Shown here in pieces: positions 16,309 through 27,360 of a DNA stretch of 64,000 nucleotides. Where the stretch lies: positions 55,917,257 to 55,981,256 of the forward strand of contig BTRK01000006.1 of assembly GCA_036245805.1 (NCBI GenBank). The letters run 5' to 3'. The notes beneath the pieces were generated by a model. It did no database searches. It had not been told where the DNA came from and saw nothing but the letters and a program-made list of their open reading frames with translations. Every line of letters starts with the position of its first letter. Positions within the stretch are counted from its first letter, which is position 1. The DNA is from Pristionchus mayeri. Its lineage: Eukaryota > Nematoda > Chromadorea > Rhabditida > Neodiplogasteridae. The position numbers and the translations under genes were made by a program.

Positions 16309-16400
16309 TGATGTCATGCACAACAGGGGCTAGGATCTAGGATATCGGGGAATGCAAGCGATGGAATCGCTAATGGTTTCTCTGGTCAACTGTGCGCATG
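16309..16400 (+). repeat. truncated relative of the SRP-like locus at 4952
   Basis: Begins GATGTCATGCACAAC and ends with TTTCTCTGGTCAACTGT, matching the 5' third of the 4952-5345 block; similarity extends about 25 bp upstream of that start (ATTTATC). The 3' part with the helix 8-like motif is absent, so this is probably a pseudogene or internally deleted copy. It lies between eEF-2 and A2. Confidence 0.4.
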
Positions 16401-16706
16401 ATTGTTAAGAAACATCACGCATTGACATAGTCTATGTGTTACATATATGAAATATTGCATCTTACTAACGAACTGACCAACCCCGTCTAAGTAACTAAGT
16501 AACAGCGATATTCGCTTTTCTCCTTCATGAAATTCCTTACAACAAACAAACGTGAATAAATAAATGAAAGCGAGTAAATTATATATTGTGCATGAATGGT
16601 ATGGAGAACGGAATATCCCCAATGTAGGGTGTTTTGGCAACAGTCATGTCCACATTTCCACTACGCACATTTCAAGCACGCTCAATTACTCATCATCCTC
16701 AAAATG

Positions 16707-16880
16707 TTGTGCAATATGAAGGAAAAATGTCCACCGGGTGCGGAATCTAGCGAGACATCACGCAGAATTGAGAGAGGACAGAGAATGAGAGAGTGGAGAG
16801 AGTGAAGAAAGGGGTGAGAATGGCGAGAGAAAGAGCGTGCACGGGATTGCACAATGTTGTGTGGTCAAGAGAGCATAAAA
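16707..16880 (+). promoter_or_regulatory. A2 promoter: paired TTGTGCAA sites and TATA-like box
   Basis: TTGTGCAAT at 16707-16715, GGGATTGCACAATGTTGTG at 16843-16861, and CATAAAAG at 16874-16881. The proximal box and its distance to the TATA-like box (about 18 bp) mirror the eEF-2 promoter. Confidence 0.55.
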
Positions 16881-17033
16881 GAGGGGAATGGACTGAGGAG
16901 AACACAGTTCACTTCCACTCTCCAACCTTCTTCTTGTTATCATAGTTCTAATTATTGCTTATTTGTTTATAATTAATTGCGCCTATGTCCAATTTCTATC
17001 GAATAATTGTCTTTTTCAGCTATCTCACCAACT

Positions 17034-19712
17034 ATGGAGGGGCTAGGCAAAGATTCGAGATCGAGAGGAAATCTCAAAGCTAGAAGAACTGTGCATCACA
17101 GGTCAGTTTTTCTGCCCATTCTACCAAAAAATAATTTATATTATTTTCCGGAGGGTAGGCGGGTCAAACAGGATAAGGATATTATATATTAGGTTGGTCA
17201 TAAAGTTTTGCGCGATTTCGGACCCCAAGTTTGAGTTCGTATATTTTCTTTTGCTCAAATCGCCACGTATTGTCCTGATGACGTTATTTAGGGACATGTT
17301 CGACCTTTAGAAAAATATAGTTGAAATATTCCAAGTATTTCTACTAAGCGAGAAATCAAGATCTGCGTAACTTTGAATTTTTCAGAAAAAATAAGATTTT
17401 ATTTAAAGTTGCTGTACTTCGCAGATAAATTTTTAGATGGAGACTCACAAAGTTTATTAAAAAGCACTAGGCGTACACTACCTAGTTTCAAAAAGAGAGA
17501 CCTGCCGAATTCGAAATGGGCTTCGTAGAGGTCAATGAAACCCAGGCACTTAGAAAAATAAGATTTCTATCGAGCAAATTACCTGTTTCGAGGATTGACG
17601 CAGGTGACCTCTACCTATGGGCGCTGTAATCACTACTTACATGGTTCTCCATTATATCAATATTTAAGAGCCCAGTTTTCTCATCTAAAAACGTGATATT
17701 TGTAACTCAATTATTTTGCAAAGAAAACGTCAAAAAACTTGACATGGAGGGTCTTCAAGCACTGCTCACCCTAGAAAAAGTAGCGACGTCCACAATATTC
17801 CTAAATAGTGAGTGATAGGGCAAGGGTTGTTCGTTAATTTTAACAGGAAAGTACCGCCCTTCAAACCACATGTCTAGCACAAAAAAGCCTAAAGTGTGTA
17901 TTTCGATGTTCTAAATTGGGCACCTAAAATCCGAAGAACCATGTTCGTGAATGGAGAGCCCCATTATCCCCCAAAGGGAATTTTGACTTGTACTGGAAAG
18001 GTAGTTCACAATCATGAATAATTTAAATCTCAAGAACTGTCGGCATAGATATAGTACTCCAAAACTTACCTTGACAAGTGCCATTAAAACCCACAGATCG
18101 GATTACGCGCATATTTCTAATATGCCCTTTGTGGCTGGTCAGTCTCAACATCACCAGTACGATATATTCCCATCATACTTTACTACTGTGCTTTAGATTG
18201 GGTCCTATCTCCGTTCTAAATGAAAATCAAATCCTTTGAAAAGTCAGGTCGTTGATCATCCACATGAAGTTTGGTACATCGCCTTATTCTTTTCCTTGAT
18301 CGGACAGATCTATGATAGTGTACTCTAAAGAGAGTATAAAAGCCTCTATCTACCACTAAAAGATCTACGTAGATTGGACAACAACGAACGATTGTAGATG
18401 CAAAAATGCACTTTAGTCAAAATCGCGCAAAACTTTATGACCAACCTGATAATTCGTTCCTTCAGAAGCGGTACGTTCAATGGTCCGGACGTCATCGCAA
18501 AGAAGCAAATAGGCAGCCAGGTTGGTGCAACTGACCGATTATCGATGGATAAGTGATTTTGAAACTGAGCGGTGGATGTGAATCAGTGGTATTGTCAGAT
18601 CTAATGCAAACCTTCAGAAGACCCCATTCTCCCCCGATGCGAGTGATCCCTTCGGAGTCGTCAACTTCGATGTGTCGTATTCCCTGAACAAGCAGAGGAG
18701 ATGGGAGGCTGTAGAGAGAACAGCTGAGGCTATGCAGAGCCAATTGGACAATGAGGTGAGAGCATGGGAGATTTTGATACGATTTTCAACATTGACCAGA
18801 CTTAGTAATTATGGATGTAATTGACGAACAAGTTAGACAGTGATTTTACGAGTATACCTCATTTGCAGAAGTTGTCCTTCGTTTCAACCTCCGTTCCCCG
18901 TACGAGTGGTAGACTTCTGTCAATCGATTCCCTTCCTCACGATATGGCCAATCTCACTCGATGTGGAGGAGGAGTAATCAGGTTGGTAAATGATTAGTAA
19001 TCTGATATCCTCTAGAGCGGTTCAGTTTGTTGATGAGCCATTTTCAGATTCGTCACTTGTGTTAACGGAGAAGTTACGGACCGGAAATCGAATAAGAAGG
19101 CCCACTTCAAGTCAATTCAAGAGTTAGTTAGCTTACCTTTCTCAACTTTATTATTATCTTTCTTATCTTTCTCCACTTTTTTTATAATCTTTCTCTCTCT
19201 AACCGCTGTACATTCTCAGAAACCCCGGCCCTGGCCCTCAACGGCTAGAGAAGAAGCAACTGAGAGAAGAGGAGAAGAATAGAAAGAGAATCGAGAGATC
19301 GATCAAGAGGACTTCTCAAGAGAATCTGAGTGATACTGCAATGGAGAAGGCAGATCCCGAGATACAGTATACTTCCATGTCGCTCTACCACCAACGAGCA
19401 AGCGAGGCAGAATCGATGTGGAGGTTTGTCGACTTCCTCCCTGTCTGAGATCAAAAGTCAATGTTCTTCATAATTGATCTGTTTAAGAAAGCACCAGTCA
19501 GTCTTCCGTGCAAATGCTAAGAAAGCTTCGGCTAGAAATCGTTGGCTAGGAGAGACGATCCTTTCGGAGAGCGATCAGGTACCCAACAATTCATTAATTT
19601 TCCACTCTCATTGGGCATGAGATCTTATTTAATACTCGTTAATAATCTATATTTTCAGGATGATCTCGAAGACGAATTGGAGAGAAAGTATTCGGATCTT
19701 TTGGACAATTAG
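17034..19712 (+). CDS. gene A2: basic protein of unknown family, paralogue of B1
   Basis: Eight exons (17034-17101, 18466-18520, 18618-18755, 18869-18981, 19048-19122, 19220-19423, 19488-19578, 19659-19712) give 265 residues ending DLLDN. It is rich in Lys, Arg and Glu; a charged helical stretch (about residues 150-220) follows a PGP motif. Alignable landmarks with B1: a GP-x-V-I segment, YSLNK followed by RWE, the PGP exon start, and an acidic LEDELE ending. Intron phases match those of B1. There is no signal peptide or membrane segment, so a cytoplasmic or nuclear role is likely. Unlike B1 the gene stops here with no downstream partner. Intron 1 carries a 1.26-kb mariner-like insertion that ends 16 bp before the acceptor. 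Function unknown. Confidence 0.75.
17189..18449. mobile_element. mariner-like element, copy 2 (complete ends)
   Basis: 1,261 bp with ends TTAGGTTGGTCATAAAG and (outward) TCAGGTTGGTCATAAAG, flanked by TA at 17187-17188 and 18450-18451. It inserted into A2 intron 1 and makes up nearly all of it. Frames resembling those of copy 1 are interrupted by many stops, so it is dead. Confidence 0.85.
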
Positions 19713-19917
19713 ATCTACAGCAATCGACGGTTCTCCTTCGGCCAAGTCATTCATTCTTCGGGTCATCAACATTGTGCTGTGCTCTAAACGCATTGATGAT
19801 CTCAGCCGTAATAAACACTTGAGACGATGTATTTCCTGTGCTGTGAGCGGTTCATACATAAAATACACAGCACCGATGTGGCATTGTCAATCAGATCAAC
19901 TCCTCCTGAAACACCGA

Positions 19918-19989
19918 TCCGATGTAGTCTAGTGGTTATGATTTGCGGCTCTCACCCGCAAGGCCCGGGTTCGATTCCCGGCATCGGAA
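19918..19989 (+). tRNA. tRNA-Glu (CTC), copy 1
   Basis: A 72-nt cloverleaf starting TCCGATGTAGTCTAGTGG, anticodon loop CTCTCAC (anticodon CTC), T arm GGGTTCGATTCCC, perfect 7-bp acceptor stem with discriminator A. First unit of a 151-bp tandem array. Confidence 0.95.
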
Positions 19990-20068
19990 CAAATCTTTTT
20001 GTTTCATTAACCTCATTTCTAAGAGAGAGATGGCATGTCAATCTCATCATCTCCTCCTGAAACACCGA

Positions 20069-20140
20069 TCCGATGTAGTCTAGTGGTTATGATTTGTGGC
20101 TCTCACCCGCAAGGCCCGGGTTCGATTCCCGGCATCGGAA
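20069..20140 (+). tRNA. tRNA-Glu (CTC), copy 2
   Basis: Identical to copy 1 except one C-to-T/G-U change in the anticodon stem (TGTGG paired with CCGCA), which keeps the stem as a wobble pair. Confidence 0.93.
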
Positions 20141-20219
20141 CAAATCTTTTTGTTTCATTAACCTCATTTCTAAGAGAAAGATGGCATGTCAATCTCATCA
20201 TCTCATCCTGAAACACCGA

Positions 20220-20291
20220 TCCGATGTAGTCTAGTGGTTATGATTTGCGGCTCTCACCCGCAAGGCCCGGGTTCGATTCCCGGCATCGGAA
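20220..20291 (+). tRNA. tRNA-Glu (CTC), copy 3
   Basis: Same sequence as copy 1, exactly 151 bp after copy 2, with near-identical flanks. Confidence 0.95.
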
Positions 20292-20655
20292 CAAATATTT
20301 TTGTTTCATTAACCTCATTTCTAAGAGAACGATGGCATGTCAATCGCATCAACTCGATTCCCGGTACGGCACTAATACCTTTTAAAGCTAGTTTTTAGAT
20401 TTTTTTAAGCTGAACATTGATCTTTCTCCTAAAATCATTTTTTTCAATACCAGCTCGTTAAACGAGAATTGACATTTTTGAAGGAGTTTTTGTGAATCAT
20501 CGCTCTTTTCAATTTTTCGCTTCTCGAATTGTTCACGACTGGCGGGCCTATGACAACAATGGCAAAGGTTTTGACTACGACCATCTCCGTCATAACAATC
20601 GCTCCAATAAAGTGGCGAGAAGGTCGAGGAATGAGCACATCGTCTGGTGATCAGT
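20292..20655. other. interval between tRNA array and Pro/Tyr-rich gene
   Basis: Holds the truncated fourth tRNA unit and then the promoter/leader of the next gene. No TATA box is obvious and I see no exon. Confidence 0.4.
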
Positions 20656-21557
20656 ATGAATTCCCTCGTCTTCCTTCTGCTCGCCCTTCCGCTCGTCGCA
20701 TGCCGTAACAGCCATGAGGACAGTCGCGAGGACAAGCACAGCCACAGCCACGACAAGAGCGACGAGGAGAAAGTCCTTGTAGGAGTGAGTTAACGTTCTT
20801 ATCGACTATGTAAATCGACTATCGGAGCCATCAAAAGTAGACTAGGCAACTAAGTTAATCATATGATAATCCTAAACTATCTTCACAAACCCTAACTCTT
20901 CAATGTACTTTCTCAATGTGATTATTGCATTGCAGGATGACGCCTTCTCCGGACCTACTCCATTCGATATCCACCACAGACCTCATCCTCAGGTAAGACA
21001 TGCGTTTGAGAATAAGCCAGAAAACATGACAATAATGCACGCATTTTCAGAGAATTCATGGCTACCCACAGCAGCCGTACAATCCTGCCGGGCCCTACGG
21101 AAACCCTCAGGGATCTTACGGAGGCGCGTCTCAGGGATCCTATGGACCTCCTGGATACCAGGTAAGAGCCAGTTCCTGTTTGTTGTGTTCTTTCTTTCTT
21201 TCTAATCAAGTATGATCTCCTTTCAGCCCGAGTCTCCTCGCGGCGACTACGGACACCCCGCTTACCCTTCCTACGTAAGTTCTTTACTATTCCTGAGATC
21301 GATAATATTTCAATTCATATTCGAATATTTCATTGCAGCCCGTGAACGGCCCCACCTACGGAGGCAGCGACCAGCAGTACCCCGTGCCCGCCGCTCAACC
21401 CGTTCCCTCGTACCCCGACGGACCCCAGTACCCGGTGCCCGCCTCTCAGCCCGTTCCCTCGTACCCCGCCGGACCCCAGTACCCGGTGCCCGCCCAACCC
21501 GCCTACCCACCCGCCGGACCCGCCTACCCCGCCGGAAACCTGTCCGGTCCCTACTAA
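20656..21557 (+). CDS. secreted Pro/Tyr/Gly-rich repeat protein
   Basis: Five exons (20656-20784, 20936-20992, 21051-21161, 21227-21274, 21339-21557), all phase 0, encode 187 residues. Residues 1-16 are a signal peptide (MNSLVFLLLALPLVAC). Next comes a His/Ser/Asp/Glu segment (HSHSHDKSDEE), then Pro/Gly/Tyr/Gln-rich sequence. The last exon has an internal repeat of the form QYPVPA-x-QPVPSYP. The protein ends SGPY. Such proteins are often extracellular matrix, cuticle-associated or mucin-like, but no named family is recognisable. The strong GC-rich codon choice in the last exon suggests high expression. The exon at 1306-1410 may belong to a relative. Confidence 0.85.
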
Positions 21558-22626
21558 CCTAGCGTGACCTCTGATAAACTTAGTTAATGCTCTTATCAAT
21601 CACGTGTCTTCTCGAGGTTCTCGTTCCGTCCTTTTCTCTCAGAGGTAGAAGGCCAAAGAGAGGGGCGAGATAGTGTGCTAACTGGAGAGAGTGAAAGGAA
21701 AAGAACGAGTAATCTGTAGCTGCATTCACGCAGAGAAACACAAGCTCATCGTCGTCGGCAAACAGAGTAACTGAGCTGATGAAATGGAGAGCCACTTTGT
21801 TGCGTAGTCACGGCGTCTTACATGTTGTGTCTGCACGTTCCTTGAAGGAATGGGCCAAATCGTCATTCAACGAGTGCGTTGACTCTGTTGAGGAGATCTT
21901 CAAACGTGATGGATTTTTTGCAAGTTGCTCTCTTAGTTGCACTCTTTGAAGGTGCTACTTTCGATTATCACTCAGCCTAGTGTTGAAGTTTGTTCCGGAT
22001 ATTTACAAACTTCGTGCTGAGCTGTGTGGGAATTCTTGAATTATTGTGTTTTTAGCAAATACTATATTCACTTCCTTTGCTTTTGTTGCAATGCTTTCTT
22101 CTTTTGCGATGCATTTTTCCCACGTACATTTCAAGCCAAAATTCCCTAAGCGAACTTCCAGAGAGCTAGAATTGCTCAATCAACTAAAAGTCCCTCACTT
22201 GTAGTTAGGGTCCCGTCTGTGGTTGCCTGCCCCCTTATGACCTCATTCAAACGGTGTTTCGGCCTCTCTCCGTTTGTTCTTCTCATGACACCCTCAACAA
22301 GTGCATGATGATATCAAGTGGACAGTGAGCCATGCCAGAGACAATGAGGAGAGGATGGCCGGCTTATCAGCCCGTCGGTTTTGGGCCTCTCACTGATTTT
22401 TCGCTTTTCAAACTCGCACTTCCCAATAGCTTAGCAAGCTTTCGCATACTTATCCATCTAATCTCTCTCTGGAAACATTCTTAAATTCCGTCATATTCTC
22501 ACGTAAATGTCATTCTTTCTCTCCGCGTCACATCGATTCTATTGTCGAATGGTATTCATTTTGCGAATCATCCGCTCTTTCAAATTACGGCTTCCTTCAG
22601 CGACTTATCCTGCTCGTTTCGGCGAC
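21558..22626. other. intergenic region upstream of the nucleoside transporter
   Basis: No convincing exon. An acceptor CCTTCAG ends at about 22599 in front of the transporter start, so either a 5' leader exon lies in this interval or the mRNA is trans-spliced there. Confidence 0.4.
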
Positions 22627-25600
22627 ATGGCAAACGACTACAACGCGAACCAGCGAGGTATGCGAGACGTCACTAAAGTGCAGCGGAATTGCTGGGAAAA
22701 TCGTGAACATTGATCATTTCTTTGAAAATCCGACCATAAAAACTCGATAGCTGGGGGAGGAGGAGGGTGGTTTACTGGTGGGGGAGATCCGACTTATAAA
22801 AGAAATGCTTCGATGATTCTCGTTGATTCCCGCTAGCGGTCAAAAAGTAGCGATACTTAGCATGCTTATTCCCATTCGCTGTGTTCGTTTTCCTCACACT
22901 CTATTAGCCATTAATTGTTCCAGACCAAAAGTTCTGAAACGTGGGTTTTCAATTAAGAGTTTTGAGAGTAGAATTCTGAGAGGAATGATCCGATAAAAAA
23001 TTTCTCAATTGAACGTTATCAGAAGATATGTTCTCGAAAAAAGTGCCATCTCAACATTGCACCTATTAGACATGTTCTAGGAGATTCAGCCTAGTATGAT
23101 GAGTGTGATATCTATATTTTTGACGAGATCCGACTTATAAGAGTGGTGCTTCCGAGATGATCCTCATTGATTTCAGCCCGCGCGAGCGAACGAGACCCGA
23201 TGCTGAACAAGGTACGATTTTCTTCTCTTGTTCCTTCGGCTTTTGTTATGTCTTCCCTAGAGCGGTTCCTCTTCATCCAATCATGAACACTGTCACTTTG
23301 CGAATGGCGTTCAATTAGTTTAGCAGAAGCGCGAAATGTGACTACCCTCCGCAATTCTTCCTTACTCGTCCATTGTTATGTATTTTATGAATCACTTACA
23401 TTCATTGAATCGGAATCCCTATTTCTCAGTGTTTTTAATGCGCAGTGATTAATGAGAATGGGATGCAAAAGTTGAGACAATACGGAAAATCTAAAAGTAC
23501 GATTGGCTCAGATCGGAATGGGTTCTGCGCCTCGGGATGCCGGATGGATAGTATACATCGTCCTTCTTCTCAACGGACTCGGCGTGCTGCTACCATGGAA
23601 CATGTTCATCACCATTGCACCTCAGGTATCGTTAACTTTTCCATTTCCAGACATTTCATTCAGGCGACTGATTTTGGGTACCTCTCTCTAAATCAAACCT
23701 TCCGATAATACACAAAAGTGATACTCAACGTGTTTGTCTATTCTTTTTTTCCTAATGCAATGAATCTCTTTTCGTTATCAGCCATCAATTGTTCTGCTGT
23801 ACGATTCGTTCAATATATCAGTGCGAATAGATAACGGCCCTGTTCTGAGAAAGATGACAAAAACGATGAGCATTATCTTAAAAGTCAAAGATATTCGAAT
23901 GGGCCTTGAAAAGGGGGAAATTTCCGTAGTTTTCGTGATTGCTCGTTTCCAGTACTACGTCACGTACTGGTTCACCGGTCCGAATGGTACGTCTACTGAG
24001 TACAGCGAAAAGTTCATGTCGGCACTTGGAGTGGCATCGCAAGTGCCCAACCTCTCCATCAACATTATCAACATCTTCCTGGTCATCGGGTAAGCAACAT
24101 TTTCTCGAAAAAAATAAATTAAGGACGAATAACTAAAAGCTCTTAAATCTTGTAAGCATTGTCGACGAAAATGACGACAAAATAGTGTTAAAAATTCAGC
24201 GGATCGCTCCTTCTGCGGTTATTCGGACCCCTCATCCTCAACTGCATCAACATTGTCATTGTGCTCGTCCTGATAGCACTGTTCGATCCGAGCGAGGAGG
24301 GTGAGTAGTACCTTTTTATAGTTAACAAAACAACTAGTTGTATACGGTTCATTTACCGCTCTGACCACAATAGAGAAATATTTTTCAAGTAGTTGTTCTG
24401 TTATTTATCGTAGTCTTGTGAGTGGTTCCGAGTATTTACCATGAAAGGCTTCTCAATTACAGCAATGGGATGGTTCTACGCGGCTACGCTAGTTCTCGTC
24501 GCAGTGCTGAACGCGTCGAACGGACTTTATCAGAACTCGATATTTGGTGAGAAGTTAGAAAGGCTGTGTTACATGAACTATAATAAGAGGAGATGCTGAT
24601 TCTCATCCAATCCATTGAAACAATGTGAAGCACGCTCAAAAATGGGAATTTTAGGGCTGACTTCCGACTTTCCGCCAAACTACACCAACGCCGTGGTTCT
24701 GGGCAACAACATGTGCGGCATATTCACCACCGTACTCAATATGGTCTGTACGGAGAGTATGTTTCTTTATTTTACATCTATATTTAAAATTGTCTTCATT
24801 CTCTTGCATTCCGCGTTTGAAAAAATACCGAAATATGATAAATAAATATAAAATATTTTTAAAAAAAGTATTTTTCCAGTCTTCGATAGCTACAAGACCA
24901 TCGCACTGATCTACTTCTCCATCTCGCTCGCTACGCTCATCGCCTGCGGAGTGCTGCTCGTGTTCGGCACTCAGAAGGTCAGATGATTGTTATTTTCGAA
25001 ATCTGATCTTTGATCTTTCCAGCGCTTCTACAAGTACTACATTGCCGCGGGTGAGAGGGCGCGCGCCGAGCAGAGAACGGAGAAGCCAAGCCTAGGCCAG
25101 TACGTCGAGTGCTTCAAGGATGTGAGTAATAGAGTTCGAGAAACGATACTCCATTCTGTACGTCCTTTCTCGCATCTCGACCGGCTTAGAGACCGTGGGA
25201 AATTAAGAGGCGGTGTCACTGAGCCAAAAAGGAAGCCAAAAAAGAAGTTGTAGTCAATGGCTTTCGCGCCAAGTGTCCTCAAGTGTCGTGCACCTGTATT
25301 GCACTCATATCGTTGAAATTTCAGTGTTGGGTGCAGCTTCTGTGCGTTTTCTTCACTTTCTTCGTTACTCTGTCCATTTTCCCGTCGGTTATGGTGAAGA
25401 TTCCGATTTCGCTGATGCCAGGCGAGGAGTGGAGCTTCTTCATTCCCGGTAAGCCTCGCATCTTTGGCTTTTTTAACGTTTATTCACGATCATGAAACCT
25501 TGAAATACTCTAAAATGTTTCCCTATTACTCAGACGTTTTGAAGATAGACAATACATCAACATAACCACGTTCCTTAACTTCAATCTCTTCGCAGTTCTG

Positions 25601-27360
25601 GGATCCTTTGCAGCCAATTTCATCCAGATTGTGAGATATTATACGCATTCAAGTTTTTATGTTTTCTCTATATTTTTCAGTTGTCTGCGCTAATCAAGTG
25701 TTTATAATAGCAATTGCTATTTTCAATTTACTTTACAATTCAAATTGTCCTGTATCTTTCAGCCGTCTGAGCGATTCCTGTGGGTTCCCGTGCTCGCTCG
25801 TGCTCTCTTCATCCCGCTCTTCATGTTCATGAATTACAGTCCCGATACGCGGTTAGTTTCAGCTCGCCCTTCTCCAACGAGCAAAGCTCAATTGTTAAAT
25901 TTCAGGACTTTCCAAGTGCTTTTCGATTCGCCGTGGGTCTTCATCCTGAGTGTGACCCTACTAGCCCTATCGCACGGCTACCTTTCCTCGCTGGGGATGA
26001 TGTACGCACCGAGGTAAGATCACATTTAAAAGTGTAAAAATATATGTATATTTATTAATTTACCGCACACCATAATGGAGCTTCATTAGTGTTTGAAAAT
26101 GGGGGGTTGAAGATAGCACATTATGGATACTTATTTTTATTTTTTTAAAGATTTTAATACCTAGTCATGGAACAACATAATGAATTTTCCCACCGGCTTA
26201 ACTTGGGGTGTATTCTCCCACCGGCTTAACTTGGGGTGTTTTCTCCCACCAGCTTAACTTGGGGTGCTTTCTCCCTCCAGCTTAACTTGGGGTGTTTTCT
26301 CCTCTCCTATTTCGAGAGAATTCTGTCGCCCCTGAGTGGCTTGCCCTTGTTTCGGAGTGCCGTCACAGATGCACTTTCAATAATGACGTCATTAGAGTGT
26401 CACAATCGTATCACTTTTAAAAAGCAGGGTATGCGAAGCGAAAATAACTCAAATTTGCAGAGTCGTACATCCCTCGCTGTCCATGATCGCCGGAAAGTCT
26501 TCAGCCATGTGCCTCATTCTGGGTGAGACAATGTATCTACTAGGTCCCCAAAATTCACATTTTCTGTTCGGGAGTCGCACCTTTACCGACCATGTTTGGC
26601 TTACTTAGGATACCCCGATCTTGATCTTTGCTTCTTAAAGGAGGAGTAAACTCAAAATTCAATTTTTGAAGCTATCATATACACGGCCTAGAGCTCCACA
26701 ACGATATGAAGCTCCGAAATTTTCACATTAATATCTCCATTCCGAACAGAGTTATAGCTAGTTGGCTGGGAGCCAGATCAGGGAAAGCTCAGGGAAGGGG
26801 GCGAGATAGCACGCGATTTGAAGAGGGTGCGTACCTAGGTGAAACATATTTCAACCGGGCGCGCTTTTGCATTTACTCCTCCTTTAATCCGGGGGGGGGG
26901 GGGGGGGTGACAACTGGTAAAACGACAACTGGTAAACTCGTCGCCGTTCACTTGCAATTTGGCGCAGCGACTTGGGAGTTGTTTCATTGTAATCAGTGTG
27001 TGCTCCCCTATATTTGCATATGTAAGTCTTGCTAAAAAGCGATCATGAGTTTTACTCCAAATCAACGACCCGGGGTTCATGGAATGTGCATTTCCATGAC
27101 CCCCTATACGTTGAAACTCATGATCGCCTGGTAACAAGACTAATACATGCAAATGTATGGGATCGCATACTGATTACAATGAAACAACTCCCAAGTCGCT
27201 GCGCCAAATTGCAAGTGAACGGCGACGAGTTTACCAGTTGTCGTTTTACCAGTTGTCACCCCCCCCTTTAATCCATGCTCAAAAAACCTTCTCCTTTCCA
27301 GGTATTACCTGTGGTTGCACCTTCGTCTTCGCTATTCAAGCCATCATCACGAGCTTCTGA
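22627..27360 (+). CDS. equilibrative nucleoside transporter (ENT/SLC29 family)
   Basis: Fifteen exons (22627-22657, 23177-23211, 23512-23625, 23953-24089, 24200-24300, 24463-24546, 24655-24756, 24880-24977, 25023-25121, 25325-25448, 25596-25630, 25763-25851, 25906-26013, 26461-26522, 27302-27360) give 425 residues, a normal ENT length. Family marks: GLGVLLPWNMFITIA in the first membrane segment, NASNGLYQNSIFGLTSDFP in the middle, FIPLFMFMNY, and GYLSSLGMMYAP near the C-terminus, with about 11 hydrophobic segments and a hydrophilic loop after segment 6. ENTs move nucleosides across plasma or organelle membranes by facilitated diffusion. Introns 13 and 14 hold a minisatellite and a fold-back element. 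Some introns are only 45 bp. Which nematode paralogue it is cannot be told here. Confidence 0.93.
22784..23188 (+). repeat. duplicated ~55-bp segment in transporter intron 1, with TATA-like boxes
   Basis: GAGATCCGACTTATAA plus about 40 following bases occurs at 22784-22836 and again, diverged, at 23125-23180, where it runs into the acceptor of exon 2. The first copy contains ACTTATAAAAG. It could be a decayed duplicate of exon 2 with its upstream flank, or a pair of promoters. Confidence 0.5.
26189..26300. repeat. minisatellite, 4 x 28 bp
   Basis: Four head-to-tail units of CCCACCGGCTTAACTTGGGG plus TG(T)TTTCT, each 28 bp with few differences, in transporter intron 13. Confidence 0.9.
26892..27266. 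mobile_element. fold-back element with G/C-tract ends and an 8-bp target duplication
   Basis: The left arm (16 G then TGACAACTGG...) and right arm (...CCAGTTGTCA then C tract) are long inverted repeats; pairing continues inward for more than 100 bp and a second imperfect palindrome fills the centre. TTTAATCC stands at 26884-26891 and 27267-27274, outside the two ends, which is a target site duplication. An 8-9 bp duplication with long inverted repeats points to a hAT- or MULE-type non-autonomous element. It lies in the last transporter intron. Confidence 0.75.

Larger units (their letters stand above)
19918..20375. repeat. 151-bp tandem array of tRNA-Glu units with a truncated fourth unit
   Basis: Units start at 19918, 20069 and 20220. 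The spacer (GGAACAAAT..., GATGGCATGTCAAT..., CCTGAAACACCGA) is nearly constant. After unit 3 the spacer continues and joins directly to a T-arm remnant (TCGATTCCCGG, about 20355), so most of a fourth tRNA has been deleted. Confidence 0.9.

Noticed and set aside
19918..20375. CRISPR-like array
   Set aside because: The regular repeats are tRNA-Glu genes with conserved spacers in a eukaryotic context.
21310..21600. Minus-strand Gly/Arg-rich frames
   Set aside because: Shadows of the Pro/Tyr repeat exon.
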